From: Candidatus Aminicenantota bacterium
GTDB taxonomy: Bacteria > Acidobacteriota > UBA6911 > RPQK01 > JAJDTT01
Direction: 5' to 3'
DNA: 5,593 nt
NCBI GenBank assembly: GCA_026706325.1
Contig: JAPOYZ010000008.1
Span: 1 to 5,593, forward strand
The notes beneath the pieces are model-generated. The model saw only the letters and a program-made list of their open reading frames with translations, searched no databases and had not been told where the DNA came from. Below, piece by piece: positions 1-5,165 of this stretch. The first letter of the stretch is position 1; the number at the start of each line of letters is the position of its first letter. Both the position numbers and the translations under genes were made by a program.

Positions 1-95
1 TCACGCCCATCGCCATCGAGCGGGGCCTGCGCTTCGCCATCCGCGAAGGCGGCCACACGGTGGGCGCCGGCACCATCACCCGGATCCTGGAGTAG
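1..95 (+). CDS. tuf: Elongation factor Tu, C-terminal end (partial)
   Basis: Only the last 30 codons and the TAG stop are present; the reading frame begins at base 3 and the gene continues off the left edge. The visible peptide contains FAIREGGHTVGAG, the hallmark C-terminal strand of EF-Tu domain 3 (E. coli has FAIREGGRTVGAG at the same place), and ends in TRILE. EF-Tu is the cytosolic GTPase that delivers aminoacyl-tRNA to the ribosomal A site; the GTPase domain lies outside this window. The stop is 12 nt before the rpsJ start, the classical fus-tuf-rpsJ type of arrangement, so the two genes are probably cotranscribed. The C-terminal match is nearly diagnostic. Whether the genome has a second tuf copy cannot be seen here. 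Confidence 0.96.
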   Translation, partial: TPIAIERGLRFAIREGGHTVGAGTITRILE

Positions 96-107
96 GCGGT
101 ACGGAGC

Positions 108-434
108 ATGAACAACGAGAAGATCCGCATCCGACTCAAGGCTTACGACCACCGGGTCCTGGACCACTCCACCGGTGAGATCGTGGACATCGCGCGCCGC
201 ACCGGGGCCCGGGTCTCGGGACCGATTCCGCTGCCCACCCGCATCGGCCGCTACACCGTGCTGCGCTCTCCCCACGTGGACAAGAAGTCCCGGGAGCAGT
301 TCGAAATCAGGACTCACAAGCGCCTCGTGGACATCCTGGAGCCGACTCCGCAGACGGTGGACGCCTTGATGAAACTGGATCTTCCGGCCGCCATCGACGT
401 GGAGATCAAGGCCTACGGAGCCGAGAAGGAATAG
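108..434 (+). CDS. rpsJ: 30S ribosomal protein S10
   Basis: Encodes 108 residues, slightly longer than the usual 102-105 because of short extra ends (MNNE at the front and AYGAEKE at the back). S10 sits in the head of the 30S subunit and, in well-studied bacteria, also pairs with NusB in transcription antitermination. Family blocks are clear in order: IRIRLKAYDH near residues 6-15, GPIPLPTRI near 38-46, and the SPHVDKKSREQFEIRTHKR block near 54-72. The start is the ATG 12 nt after the tuf stop. Ribosome-binding signal is modest: AGGCGG at 94-99 lies 8 nt ahead, while GGAG at 103-106 is too close. There is no room for a long leader such as the one that controls the E. coli S10 operon. The gene is followed by rplC after only 2 nt. 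Identification is secure. Confidence 0.98.
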   Translation: MNNEKIRIRLKAYDHRVLDHSTGEIVDIARRTGARVSGPIPLPTRIGRYTVLRSPHVDKKSREQFEIRTHKRLVDILEPTPQTVDALMKLDLPAAIDVEIKAYGAEKE

Positions 435-436
435 CC

Positions 437-1084
437 ATGCTCCAGGGGATGATCGGCAGGAAAGTGGGAATGACCCAGCTCTTCGACGAAAGGGGTCAGG
501 TCATTCCGGTGACGGTGCTTCAGACCGGCCCCTGCATCGTGGTCCAGAAGAAGACCCCTGAGAAAGAGGGCTATTCCGCGCTTCAGTTGGGTCTCATCGA
601 GCCCGGAACCCGGTCCCGGCACCTCACCTTGGGCGTGAGGGGACATTTGAGGAAGGCAGGTTCGCCGCGGACCCGGATCCTGCGCGAGTTTGCATACGAA
701 GAGACTGAAGGGACGGCTTTGAAAGTCGGGGACGAAGTTCTGGCCCACCAGGTCTTTCAGGCCGACGACACCGTCAACGTCGTGGGCACCAGCAAGGGCC
801 GCGGATTCCAGGGCGTGATCAAGCGCCACGGATTCGGCGGGGGCCAGGCGACCCACGGATCCATGTTTCACCGGGCTCCCGGCTCCATCGGCCAGAGCGC
901 TTCGCCGAGCCGGGTATTCCCCGGGACCCGCGGGCCCGGGCGGATGGGGAACAAGCGGGTCACGGTTCGAAATCTGCAAGTGGTCAAGGTGGACGAAGAG
1001 AACCACCTTTTGCTGGTCAAGGGTTCGGTGCCGGGCAGCCGGGCTCACACCCTCACCATCGTCCGTTCGGGGAGGCGGAAGTGA
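437..1084 (+). CDS. rplC: 50S ribosomal protein L3
   Basis: Encodes 215 residues, typical for bacterial L3 (about 205-220). L3 is a primary 23S rRNA-binding protein whose long extension reaches toward the peptidyl-transferase centre. Visible blocks are IGRKVGMTQ (residues 6-14), the GTSKGRGFQG motif (117-126), and GSIGQSASPSRVFPG (149-163) followed by RMGNKRVTVRNL (169-180). Q153 matches the glutamine methylated by PrmB in E. coli L3; whether it is modified here is unknown. The ATG at 437 has a good Shine-Dalgarno, GAAGGA at 425-430, with 6 nt spacing. An internal ATG at 449, preceded by CAGGGG, would give the more usual MIGRKVG beginning, so the first four residues are uncertain. The stop overlaps the rplD start by 4 nt (GTGA). 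Confidence 0.98.
   Translation: MLQGMIGRKVGMTQLFDERGQVIPVTVLQTGPCIVVQKKTPEKEGYSALQLGLIEPGTRSRHLTLGVRGHLRKAGSPRTRILREFAYEETEGTALKVGDEVLAHQVFQADDTVNVVGTSKGRGFQGVIKRHGFGGGQATHGSMFHRAPGSIGQSASPSRVFPGTRGPGRMGNKRVTVRNLQVVKVDEENHLLLVKGSVPGSRAHTLTIVRSGRRK
1071..1075 (+). promoter_or_regulatory. Ribosome binding site of rplD
   Basis: GGAGG lies 5 nt before the GTG at 1081, inside the last codons of rplC. It supports GTG as the true L4 start; no in-frame ATG lies near the expected N-terminus. Confidence 0.7.
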
Positions 1085-1722
1085 CTGAGTCGCCGCCGGA
1101 GATCCAGGTCAGAAACCTGAGCAACGAGGTGGTGGAGACACTGCCCCTCTCCCGCCGGGTCTTCGACTACCAGGCATCCGAGTCCCTGTTGTGGGAAGCG
1201 GTGACCGCCTTTCTGGCCGGCCGGCGCAAGGGCTCCCACTCCACCAAGACTCGCGCCGAGGTGCGGGGAGGCGGCCGGAAACCATGGCGGCAGAAGGGCA
1301 CCGGACGGGCCCGCGCCGGGACCATCAGGAGTCCCCTCTGGAGATCGGGAGGCGTGACTTTCGGTCCCAAGCCGAGAAACTACGCGCAGTCGCTGTCCAA
1401 GAAGAAGCGGAGAGGCGCCGTCAAGCTGGTCCTCTCGGACAAGCTGAAGAACGATAACCTTCTGGTTTTGGACTCGTTGGAGATGTCCAGCCACAAGACC
1501 AGGAACTTCATGGACGTCATGGGCGCCTTCGACCTGACCCGGAAGCTGCTGGTGGTGGATTCGAGGGAGAACCGGAACCTGTTCCTGAGCACTCGAAACC
1601 TGCCGGGAGTCAAGATGGTTCCGGCCCTCGGCGTCAACGTCTATGACCTGCTGAACGCCGAGGTCCTGATGATCAGCAAGGCTTCGTTGCTGGAACTGCA
1701 GGAGGTGTTGCTGAGGTCATGA
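1081..1722 (+). CDS. rplD: 50S ribosomal protein L4
   Basis: Encodes 213 residues from a GTG start. L4 binds 23S rRNA, and its central loop forms part of the exit-tunnel constriction with L22. The loop is unmistakable: KTRAEVRGGGRKPWRQKGTG spans residues 56-75 and is followed by RARAGTIRSPLWRSGG. K72 matches E. coli K63, where substitution gives erythromycin resistance; lysine is retained here. The C-terminal part keeps LFLSTRNLPGV (167-177). The start is set by GGAGG at 1071-1075, 5 nt upstream, and by the GTGA overlap with rplC, so translation is probably coupled. In E. coli L4 also represses its own operon through the S10 leader; no such leader exists next to rpsJ here. The stop overlaps rplW (ATGA). 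Confidence 0.97.
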   Translation: MTESPPEIQVRNLSNEVVETLPLSRRVFDYQASESLLWEAVTAFLAGRRKGSHSTKTRAEVRGGGRKPWRQKGTGRARAGTIRSPLWRSGGVTFGPKPRNYAQSLSKKKRRGAVKLVLSDKLKNDNLLVLDSLEMSSHKTRNFMDVMGAFDLTRKLLVVDSRENRNLFLSTRNLPGVKMVPALGVNVYDLLNAEVLMISKASLLELQEVLLRS

Positions 1723-2015
1723 GCAGTTACGATATTCTCAGGCTCCCCCACATCACCGAGAAGGCCGCCATTCAGAAGGACGAGCTCGAAGGCCGGGTCG
1801 TGGTCTTCAAGGTTCGGCCCGAGGCCACGAAGCAACAGGTGAAGGCGGCGGTCCAGAGGATTTTCGACGTCGAGGTCAATTCCGTTCGAACCGCCAACTT
1901 CAGGGGCAAGGTCAAGAGAATGGGCAAGTACCGGGGACGGCGGGCCGCTTGGAAAAAAGCCTACGTGACTCTGAAACCCGGCCAGGACATGCCGGAATTT
2001 TTCGACACGGTGTAG
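1719..2015 (+). CDS. rplW: 50S ribosomal protein L23
   Basis: Encodes 98 residues, the usual size for bacterial L23 (about 95-100). L23 lies at the rim of the polypeptide exit tunnel and is the docking site for trigger factor and SRP. The N-terminal LPHITEKA (residues 9-16) carries E14, the equivalent of E. coli E18 that contacts trigger factor. The later block GKVKRMGKYRGRRAAWKKAY (near 63-82) and VTLKPGQ are family-typical. The start ATG overlaps the rplD stop (ATGA at 1719-1722). A strong AGGAGGT at 1700-1706 lies 12 nt ahead, long for a direct Shine-Dalgarno, and GAGGT at 1713-1717 is too close, so coupling to rplD is likely. rplB starts 5 nt after the stop. Confidence 0.98.
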   Translation: MSSYDILRLPHITEKAAIQKDELEGRVVVFKVRPEATKQQVKAAVQRIFDVEVNSVRTANFRGKVKRMGKYRGRRAAWKKAYVTLKPGQDMPEFFDTV

Positions 2016-2020
2016 AACCG

Positions 2021-2845
2021 ATGCCATTGAAAAGCTACAAACCCACATCGCCCGGCACCAGATTCCGAACCGTTCAGACCGGCGAGGATCTGACCGACAT
2101 CAAGCCGCTCAAGCGCCTGACCCGGGGCAAGAAGCGGATCAGCGGCCGCAACAGCGGCGGAAAGATCTGCGTCCGGCGCCGGGGAGGCGGACACAAGCGG
2201 CGCTATCGAGTCATCGACTTCAAGCGAAACAAGGATGACGTGCCGGCGCGAGTCGCCGCCATCGAATACGACCCCAATCGGAGCGCCCGCATCGCCCGGC
2301 TCCACTATCTGGACGGAGAGAAGCGGTACATCCTGGCGCCCAACGGGCTGAAGGTGGGCGACGAAGTGGTCTCGGGACCCACGGTGGACATCATGCCGGG
2401 CAATTGCCTGCCCATCGCCAACATCCCGCTGGGAACCATGATCCACAACATCGAACTGACCCGGGGGCGGGGCGGCCAGATGGTTCGTTCCGCCGGCGGA
2501 AGCGCACAGTTGCTGGCCAAAGAGGGGAAATACGCCCAGATCAAACTGCCTTCGGGCGAAGTGCGCAAGGTCCATATCCTCTGCCGCGCGACCATCGGCC
2601 AGGTGGGGAACGTCGATCACGAGAACGTCTCCCTGGGAAAGGCGGGAGCCAACCGTTGGCGGGGCCGGCGGCCCAAGGTCAGAGGCGTGGCCATGAACCC
2701 CGTCGACCATCCCATGGGCGGCGGCGAAGGAAAGAGTTCGGGCGGACGGCACCCCACGTCCCCCTGGGGCTGGAAGACGAAAGGCTACCGGACCCGGAAG
2801 AACAACCGGACTGGAAAGATGATTGTCCGGCGGAGAAAGAAGTAG
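2021..2845 (+). CDS. rplB: 50S ribosomal protein L2
   Basis: Encodes 274 residues, as expected (273-276). L2 is a primary 23S rRNA binder needed for subunit association and peptidyl transfer. It begins MPLKSYKPTSPGTRF. RNA-binding blocks include RRRGGGHKRRYRVIDFKRNK (52-71) and IEYDPNRSARIA (81-92). The C-terminal MNPVDHPMGGGEG (225-237) carries H230, equivalent to mature E. coli His229, the residue implicated in activity. The next conserved histidine two places on is Met232 here. The protein ends in IVRRRKK. An in-frame upstream start at 1949 exists but would add 24 residues unlike L2, so I reject it. No clear Shine-Dalgarno precedes the ATG; the 5-nt gap after rplW suggests coupled translation. 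Confidence 0.98.
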   Translation: MPLKSYKPTSPGTRFRTVQTGEDLTDIKPLKRLTRGKKRISGRNSGGKICVRRRGGGHKRRYRVIDFKRNKDDVPARVAAIEYDPNRSARIARLHYLDGEKRYILAPNGLKVGDEVVSGPTVDIMPGNCLPIANIPLGTMIHNIELTRGRGGQMVRSAGGSAQLLAKEGKYAQIKLPSGEVRKVHILCRATIGQVGNVDHENVSLGKAGANRWRGRRPKVRGVAMNPVDHPMGGGEGKSSGGRHPTSPWGWKTKGYRTRKNNRTGKMIVRRRKK

Positions 2846-2849
2846 GAGG
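2844..2849 (+). promoter_or_regulatory. Ribosome binding site of rpsS
   Basis: A perfect AGGAGG overlaps the rplB stop codon (TAG 2843-2845) and ends 4 nt before the rpsS ATG. It selects the ATG at 2854 over the much longer upstream opening of the same frame, which runs inside rplB. Confidence 0.8.
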
Positions 2850-2853
2850 CTCC

Positions 2854-3138
2854 ATGCCCAGGTCGGTCAAAAAGGGTCCCTTCGTGGACGCTCACTTGGT
2901 CAAGAAACTGCGCCACCTCAATGAGACCAACGAGAGGGCGGTGATCCGGACCTGGTCCCGGAGGTCGACCATTACGCCGGAGATGGTGGGACACACGATT
3001 GCCGTTCACAACGGCAAGAAGTTCATTCCCATCTACATCACCGAGAACATCGTGGGCCATAAGCTGGGAGAATTCGCTCCCACCAGAAATTTCAGGGGAC
3101 ACATCCGCAGATCCGAGCGCATGGCCAGGATGCGGTAG
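2854..3138 (+). CDS. rpsS: 30S ribosomal protein S19
   Basis: Encodes 94 residues, close to the usual 91-95. S19 is in the 30S head, pairs with S13 and helps form intersubunit contacts. The N-terminal MPRSVKKGPFVDAHL is the classic S19 beginning; the core WSRRSTITPEMVGHTIAVHN (residues 34-53) and the C-terminal HKLGEFAPTRNFRGH (69-83) are also diagnostic. The frame is open upstream as far as 2404 within rplB, but the conserved N-terminus and the AGGAGG site fix the start at 2854. The gene is separated from rplB by 8 nt, and 39 nt follow before rplV. Confidence 0.98.
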   Translation: MPRSVKKGPFVDAHLVKKLRHLNETNERAVIRTWSRRSTITPEMVGHTIAVHNGKKFIPIYITENIVGHKLGEFAPTRNFRGHIRRSERMARMR

Positions 3139-3142
3139 GGTC

Positions 3143-3178
3143 ATGGAGATGAATTCGAAGGTTCCGGAGCAGAACTAG
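3143..3178 (+). other. 11-codon mini-ORF between rpsS and rplV (tentative)
   Basis: The spacer between S19 and L22 holds a complete small frame, ATG to TAG, that reads MEMNSKVPEQN. A second in-frame ATG lies at 3149. Its TAG (3176-3178) shares one base with the rplV GTG (TAGTG). GGAG at 3145-3148 directly abuts the second ATG, so initiation here would be weak; TAGGG at 3136-3140 lies 2 nt before the first ATG. I do not recognise the peptide. It may be chance, or it may couple rplV translation to upstream ribosomes by termination-reinitiation. There is no evidence of a functional peptide. Confidence 0.2.
3166..3169 (+). promoter_or_regulatory. Ribosome binding site of rplV
   Basis: GGAG lies 8 nt before the GTG at 3178. 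Reading the rplV frame upstream reaches the TAG at 3136 without any ATG, GTG or TTG, so this GTG is the only plausible start for a full-length L22. Confidence 0.6.
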
Positions 3179-3525
3179 TGGAAGCATCGGCCACGGGAAA
3201 ATACGTCAAAGGGTCGCCCCAGAAGGCGCGTCTGGTCATCGACTTGATTCGGGGCCGGAAGGTGGAGGCGGCGCTGGACATTCTCCGTTTCTCGGGGAAG
3301 AGAGCGGCTCGTCCCATCTCCAAGGTGCTGCGTTCGGCCATCGCCAACGCCGAGCAGAAGGAGCCGATGGTCGACGTGGACGATCTTTTCGTCAAGGAGG
3401 CCTACGTCGACCTGGGCCCGACCAAGTGGCGTTTCAGAACGCGCCCCGTTCCCATGGGGCGGGCCTTTCGCGAGCGCCGGCGGCAGAGCCACATTACGAT
3501 CCGGGTTTCGGACGGAGAGTCATAG
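3178..3525 (+). CDS. rplV: 50S ribosomal protein L22
   Basis: Encodes 115 residues from a GTG start, within the family range of about 110-120. L22 binds all domains of 23S rRNA and sends a beta hairpin into the exit tunnel opposite L4. The N-terminal EASATGKYVKGSPQKARLV and IDLIRGRKVE are typical, as are SAIANAEQ (53-60) and SHITIRVSD (104-112). The hairpin region reads GPTKWRFRTRPVPMGRAF (80-97), where most family members I recall have GPT-x-KRFRPRAMGRA. This implies two extra residues, with PVP (90-92) in place of one alanine. The start is set by GGAG at 3166-3169 and by the absence of any upstream alternative. The gene is followed by rpsC after 10 nt. Confidence 0.97.
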   Translation: MEASATGKYVKGSPQKARLVIDLIRGRKVEAALDILRFSGKRAARPISKVLRSAIANAEQKEPMVDVDDLFVKEAYVDLGPTKWRFRTRPVPMGRAFRERRRQSHITIRVSDGES

Positions 3526-3529
3526 GAGG
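3524..3529 (+). promoter_or_regulatory. Ribosome binding site of rpsC (decides a TTG start)
   Basis: AGGAGG overlaps the rplV TAG and sits 6 nt before the TTG at 3536. No ATG or GTG exists near the expected S3 N-terminus, so this strong site supports TTG initiation. Confidence 0.85.
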
Positions 3530-3535
3530 CGAATT

Positions 3536-4189
3536 TTGGGTCAGAAAGTCCATCCGTACGGGTTCCGCCTGGGTTACATCAACACGTGGCGCTCCCGCTG
3601 GTATGCGGAAAAGAACTACGGGGATCTGCTGCACGAGGACCTTCAGATCAAGAAGAATCTGAAGCGGCAGTTCTACCATGCCGGGATCTCCTCCATCGAG
3701 ATCGAGAGGATGGCGGCCAACAAGCTCACGGTCATCGTGAGAACGGCTCGGCCCGGGATCATCATCGGCCGCAAAGGCAGCGAGATCGACAGGTTGAAGA
3801 GTGATCTCCAGACCGCCACCGGACGCGAGGTCTACATCAATATTCAGGAGGAACAGAAACCTGAGACGGATGCCCAGTTGGTGGCCGAGTCCATCTGCCA
3901 GCAGCTCTTGCGCCGCGTGGCCTTCCGCAGGGCCATGCGCCGCGCCGTCGAGACCGCGGTGCGATTCGGAGCCCAGGGGATCAAGGTCCGTTGCGGCGGC
4001 CGGCTCAACGGCGCCGAGATCGCCAGAGCCGAGTGGTATCTCCACGGCCGGCTGCCTCTCCATACTCTGCGGGCCCGGATCGACCATGGCTTCGCCGAAG
4101 CCTTCACCACCTACGGCGTCATCGGCGTCAAGGTGTGGGTCTACAAGGGTGAGGTCTTCGGGGACGAGGGATCGTCCCGGTCCAATTGA
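3536..4189 (+). CDS. rpsC: 30S ribosomal protein S3
   Basis: Encodes 217 residues from a TTG start. S3 lies at the mRNA entry tunnel of the 30S subunit and takes part in mRNA unwinding. The beginning GQKVHPYGFRLG is diagnostic. The type II KH domain carries its GxxG loop as GRKG (78-81) within ARPGIIIGRKGSEIDRLK. The RRAMR segment (131-135) matches E. coli R131, R132 and K135, the residues linked to helicase activity, with a conservative K to R at the last. The C-terminal domain has GGAEIAR-like NGAEIARAEW (158-167) and TTYGVIGVKVWVYKGE (191-206). The tail is short compared with E. coli (233 residues), which is common in bacteria. Strong AGGAGG supports the start. An 18-nt gap separates it from rplP. 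Confidence 0.98.
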   Translation: MGQKVHPYGFRLGYINTWRSRWYAEKNYGDLLHEDLQIKKNLKRQFYHAGISSIEIERMAANKLTVIVRTARPGIIIGRKGSEIDRLKSDLQTATGREVYINIQEEQKPETDAQLVAESICQQLLRRVAFRRAMRRAVETAVRFGAQGIKVRCGGRLNGAEIARAEWYLHGRLPLHTLRARIDHGFAEAFTTYGVIGVKVWVYKGEVFGDEGSSRSN

Positions 4190-4207
4190 ACGGGAGTCAT
4201 TGCAGTC

Positions 4208-4624
4208 ATGTTGATGCCGAAGAAGATCAAGTACCGGAAGCAGCAGAAGGGGAGAATGACGGGCAAGGCCCTCCGCGGCAGCACCATGTCGTTCGGCGAA
4301 TACGGCCTCAAGGCCGTGCAGCCCGGTTGGATCACGGACCGGCAGATCGAGGCGGCCAGAATCGCAATGACCCGCTATGTGCGGCGGGGAGGGAAGATCT
4401 GGATCCGGATCTTTCCCAACAAGCCGATCACCAAGAAACCGGCGGAGACCAGAATGGGCAAAGGGAAAGGGGCTCCCACGGGATGGGTGGCGGTGGTGCG
4501 GCCCGGTACCATCCTCTATGAAATGGAGGGGCTGCCCCACGACATGGCGAAGGAAGCCATGCGGCTGGCAGCCAACAAACTGCCGTTGCGGACCCGCTTC
4601 GTGACCCGGCTGGATTCGGCATGA
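4208..4624 (+). CDS. rplP: 50S ribosomal protein L16
   Basis: Encodes 138 residues, against a usual 136-145. L16 sits near the A-site tRNA elbow on the large subunit and is needed for late assembly. It opens MLMPKKIKYRKQQKGR, then has SFGEYGLKAVQPGWIT (28-43), GGKIWIRIFPNKPIT (61-75) and RMGKGKG (82-88). R82 aligns with E. coli Arg81, which the oxygenase YcfD/RoxA hydroxylates; whether this organism does so cannot be told. GGGAG at 4192-4196 lies 11 nt ahead of the ATG, rather far. The ATG at 4214 would be an alternative start only two codons in, but MLMPK matches the family. The stop overlaps the rpmC start (ATGA). Confidence 0.98.
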   Translation: MLMPKKIKYRKQQKGRMTGKALRGSTMSFGEYGLKAVQPGWITDRQIEAARIAMTRYVRRGGKIWIRIFPNKPITKKPAETRMGKGKGAPTGWVAVVRPGTILYEMEGLPHDMAKEAMRLAANKLPLRTRFVTRLDSA

Positions 4625-4818
4625 ACCTATCCAAGCTGAGAGAAATGTCATTGGAGGACCTGGAGTCGGAGGGGCAGGCGCTCTCCGAGCAGATCTTCCG
4701 GCTGCGGTTCCAAAAGGCCACGGGACAACTGGAGAACCGCACCAAGATCCGGCAGATCCGGCGGGATCTGGCCCGGGTCAAGACGATTGTGGCGGAGAGA
4801 CAGCAACAGCGGCAGTGA
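4621..4818 (+). CDS. rpmC: 50S ribosomal protein L29
   Basis: Encodes 65 residues, the normal size (60-75). L29 is a small helical hairpin at the tunnel exit next to L23. It has the family's LREMSLEDLESE near the N-terminus (6-17), LRFQKATGQLEN (28-39) and IRQIRRDLARVKTIV (43-57), all matching the E. coli pattern of LR..SVEEL, ASGQL and VRRDVARVKTL. The charged, leucine-spaced sequence is consistent with two antiparallel helices. The ATG overlaps the rplP stop; no Shine-Dalgarno of note precedes it, so it probably depends on coupling. It is followed by the longest gap in the window, 61 nt. Confidence 0.97.
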   Translation: MNLSKLREMSLEDLESEGQALSEQIFRLRFQKATGQLENRTKIRQIRRDLARVKTIVAERQQQRQ

Positions 4819-4879
4819 GTCGAGACGGGGCGGAGTTGCCCGGACCAATCCGCTCCAGGGTCTATCGAGGGAATGCAGT
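4819..4879 (+). other. rpmC-rpsQ intergenic gap (61 nt)
   Basis: This is the widest spacer in an otherwise very tight cluster. It contains no convincing promoter, only a poor TTGCCC/TCTATC pair with a 19-nt spacer. One weak 5-bp hairpin can be drawn (GGAGT with GCTCC). GAGGGA at 4867-4872, 7 nt before the rpsQ ATG, is the rpsQ ribosome binding site. The rpsQ frame stays open through the gap, with only a TTG at 4787 as a far-upstream start. Confidence 0.5.
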
Positions 4880-5158
4880 ATGGCGACTGAGTCGGTGGAA
4901 ACGCGGAGGCGAAAGAGGAACCGGAAGACCGGACGGGTGGTCTCCGCCTCCATGACCAAGGGAATCGTGGTGGCCGTCGACCGTCTGGTGGCCCATCCCC
5001 TCTACAAGAAGACCATTCGACGCACCAGCAAGCTCATGGCCCACGACGAAGAGAACGCGTGCCGGCCCGGCGACAAGGTTCTGATCGAGGAAACCCGGCC
5101 TCTGAGCAAGCGGAAGCGCTGGACCCTGGTGCGGGTCGTGGAGAAAGCCAAGGGGTAG
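4880..5158 (+). CDS. rpsQ: 30S ribosomal protein S17
   Basis: Encodes 92 residues, a little longer than E. coli S17 (84) because of a basic N-terminal lead (MATESVETRRRKRNRKT). S17 is a primary 16S rRNA-binding protein with an OB fold, acting early in 30S assembly. Diagnostic parts are GRVVSASMTKGIVVAVDR (18-35), VAHPLYKKTIRRTSKLMAHD (37-56), and the C-terminal ETRPLSKRKRWTLVRVVEKA (71-90), which is nearly the E. coli RPLSKTKSWTLVRVVEKA. The ATG at 4880 has GAGGGA 7 nt ahead. The frame continues open upstream to a TTG at 4787 inside rpmC; that extension looks unlike S17 and is rejected. The gap to rplN is 7 nt. Confidence 0.97.
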   Translation: MATESVETRRRKRNRKTGRVVSASMTKGIVVAVDRLVAHPLYKKTIRRTSKLMAHDEENACRPGDKVLIEETRPLSKRKRWTLVRVVEKAKG

Positions 5159-5165
5159 GTGGATC

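Noticed and set aside
413..1048. Minus-strand open frame of 211 codons opposite rplC
   Set aside because: Covers L3 almost exactly in antisense; no ribosome binding site or known motif.
1949..2020. Upstream in-frame extension of rplB
   Set aside because: The added 24 residues overlap rplW and do not resemble L2; MPLKSYKPTSPG is the standard L2 N-terminus.
1961..2752. Minus-strand open frame of 263 codons opposite rplB
   Set aside because: Shadow of the rplB codon pattern; low-complexity translation with no family resemblance.
3801..4214. Forward 137-codon frame inside rpsC
   Set aside because: Alternate frame of S3 with an Arg/Ser/Pro-rich translation; a shadow of the real gene.
3494..4651. 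Long minus-strand open frame of 385 codons across rpsC and rplP
   Set aside because: It is antisense to two certain ribosomal protein genes, has no recognisable domain, and long antisense frames are expected in GC-rich coding DNA.
4832..4855. Possible hairpin GGAGT/GCTCC in the rpmC-rpsQ gap
   Set aside because: Five pairs including one G-U with a 15-nt loop and no T-run; too weak for a terminator or control element.
4836..4866. Possible promoter TTGCCC - 19 nt - TCTATC in the rpmC-rpsQ gap
   Set aside because: Only about 4 of 6 and 3 of 6 consensus matches with a long spacer; not distinguishable from chance.
4787..4879. TTG-initiated N-terminal extension of rpsQ
   Set aside because: It would start inside rpmC and give a 123-residue S17; the ATG at 4880 has a good binding site and the expected length.
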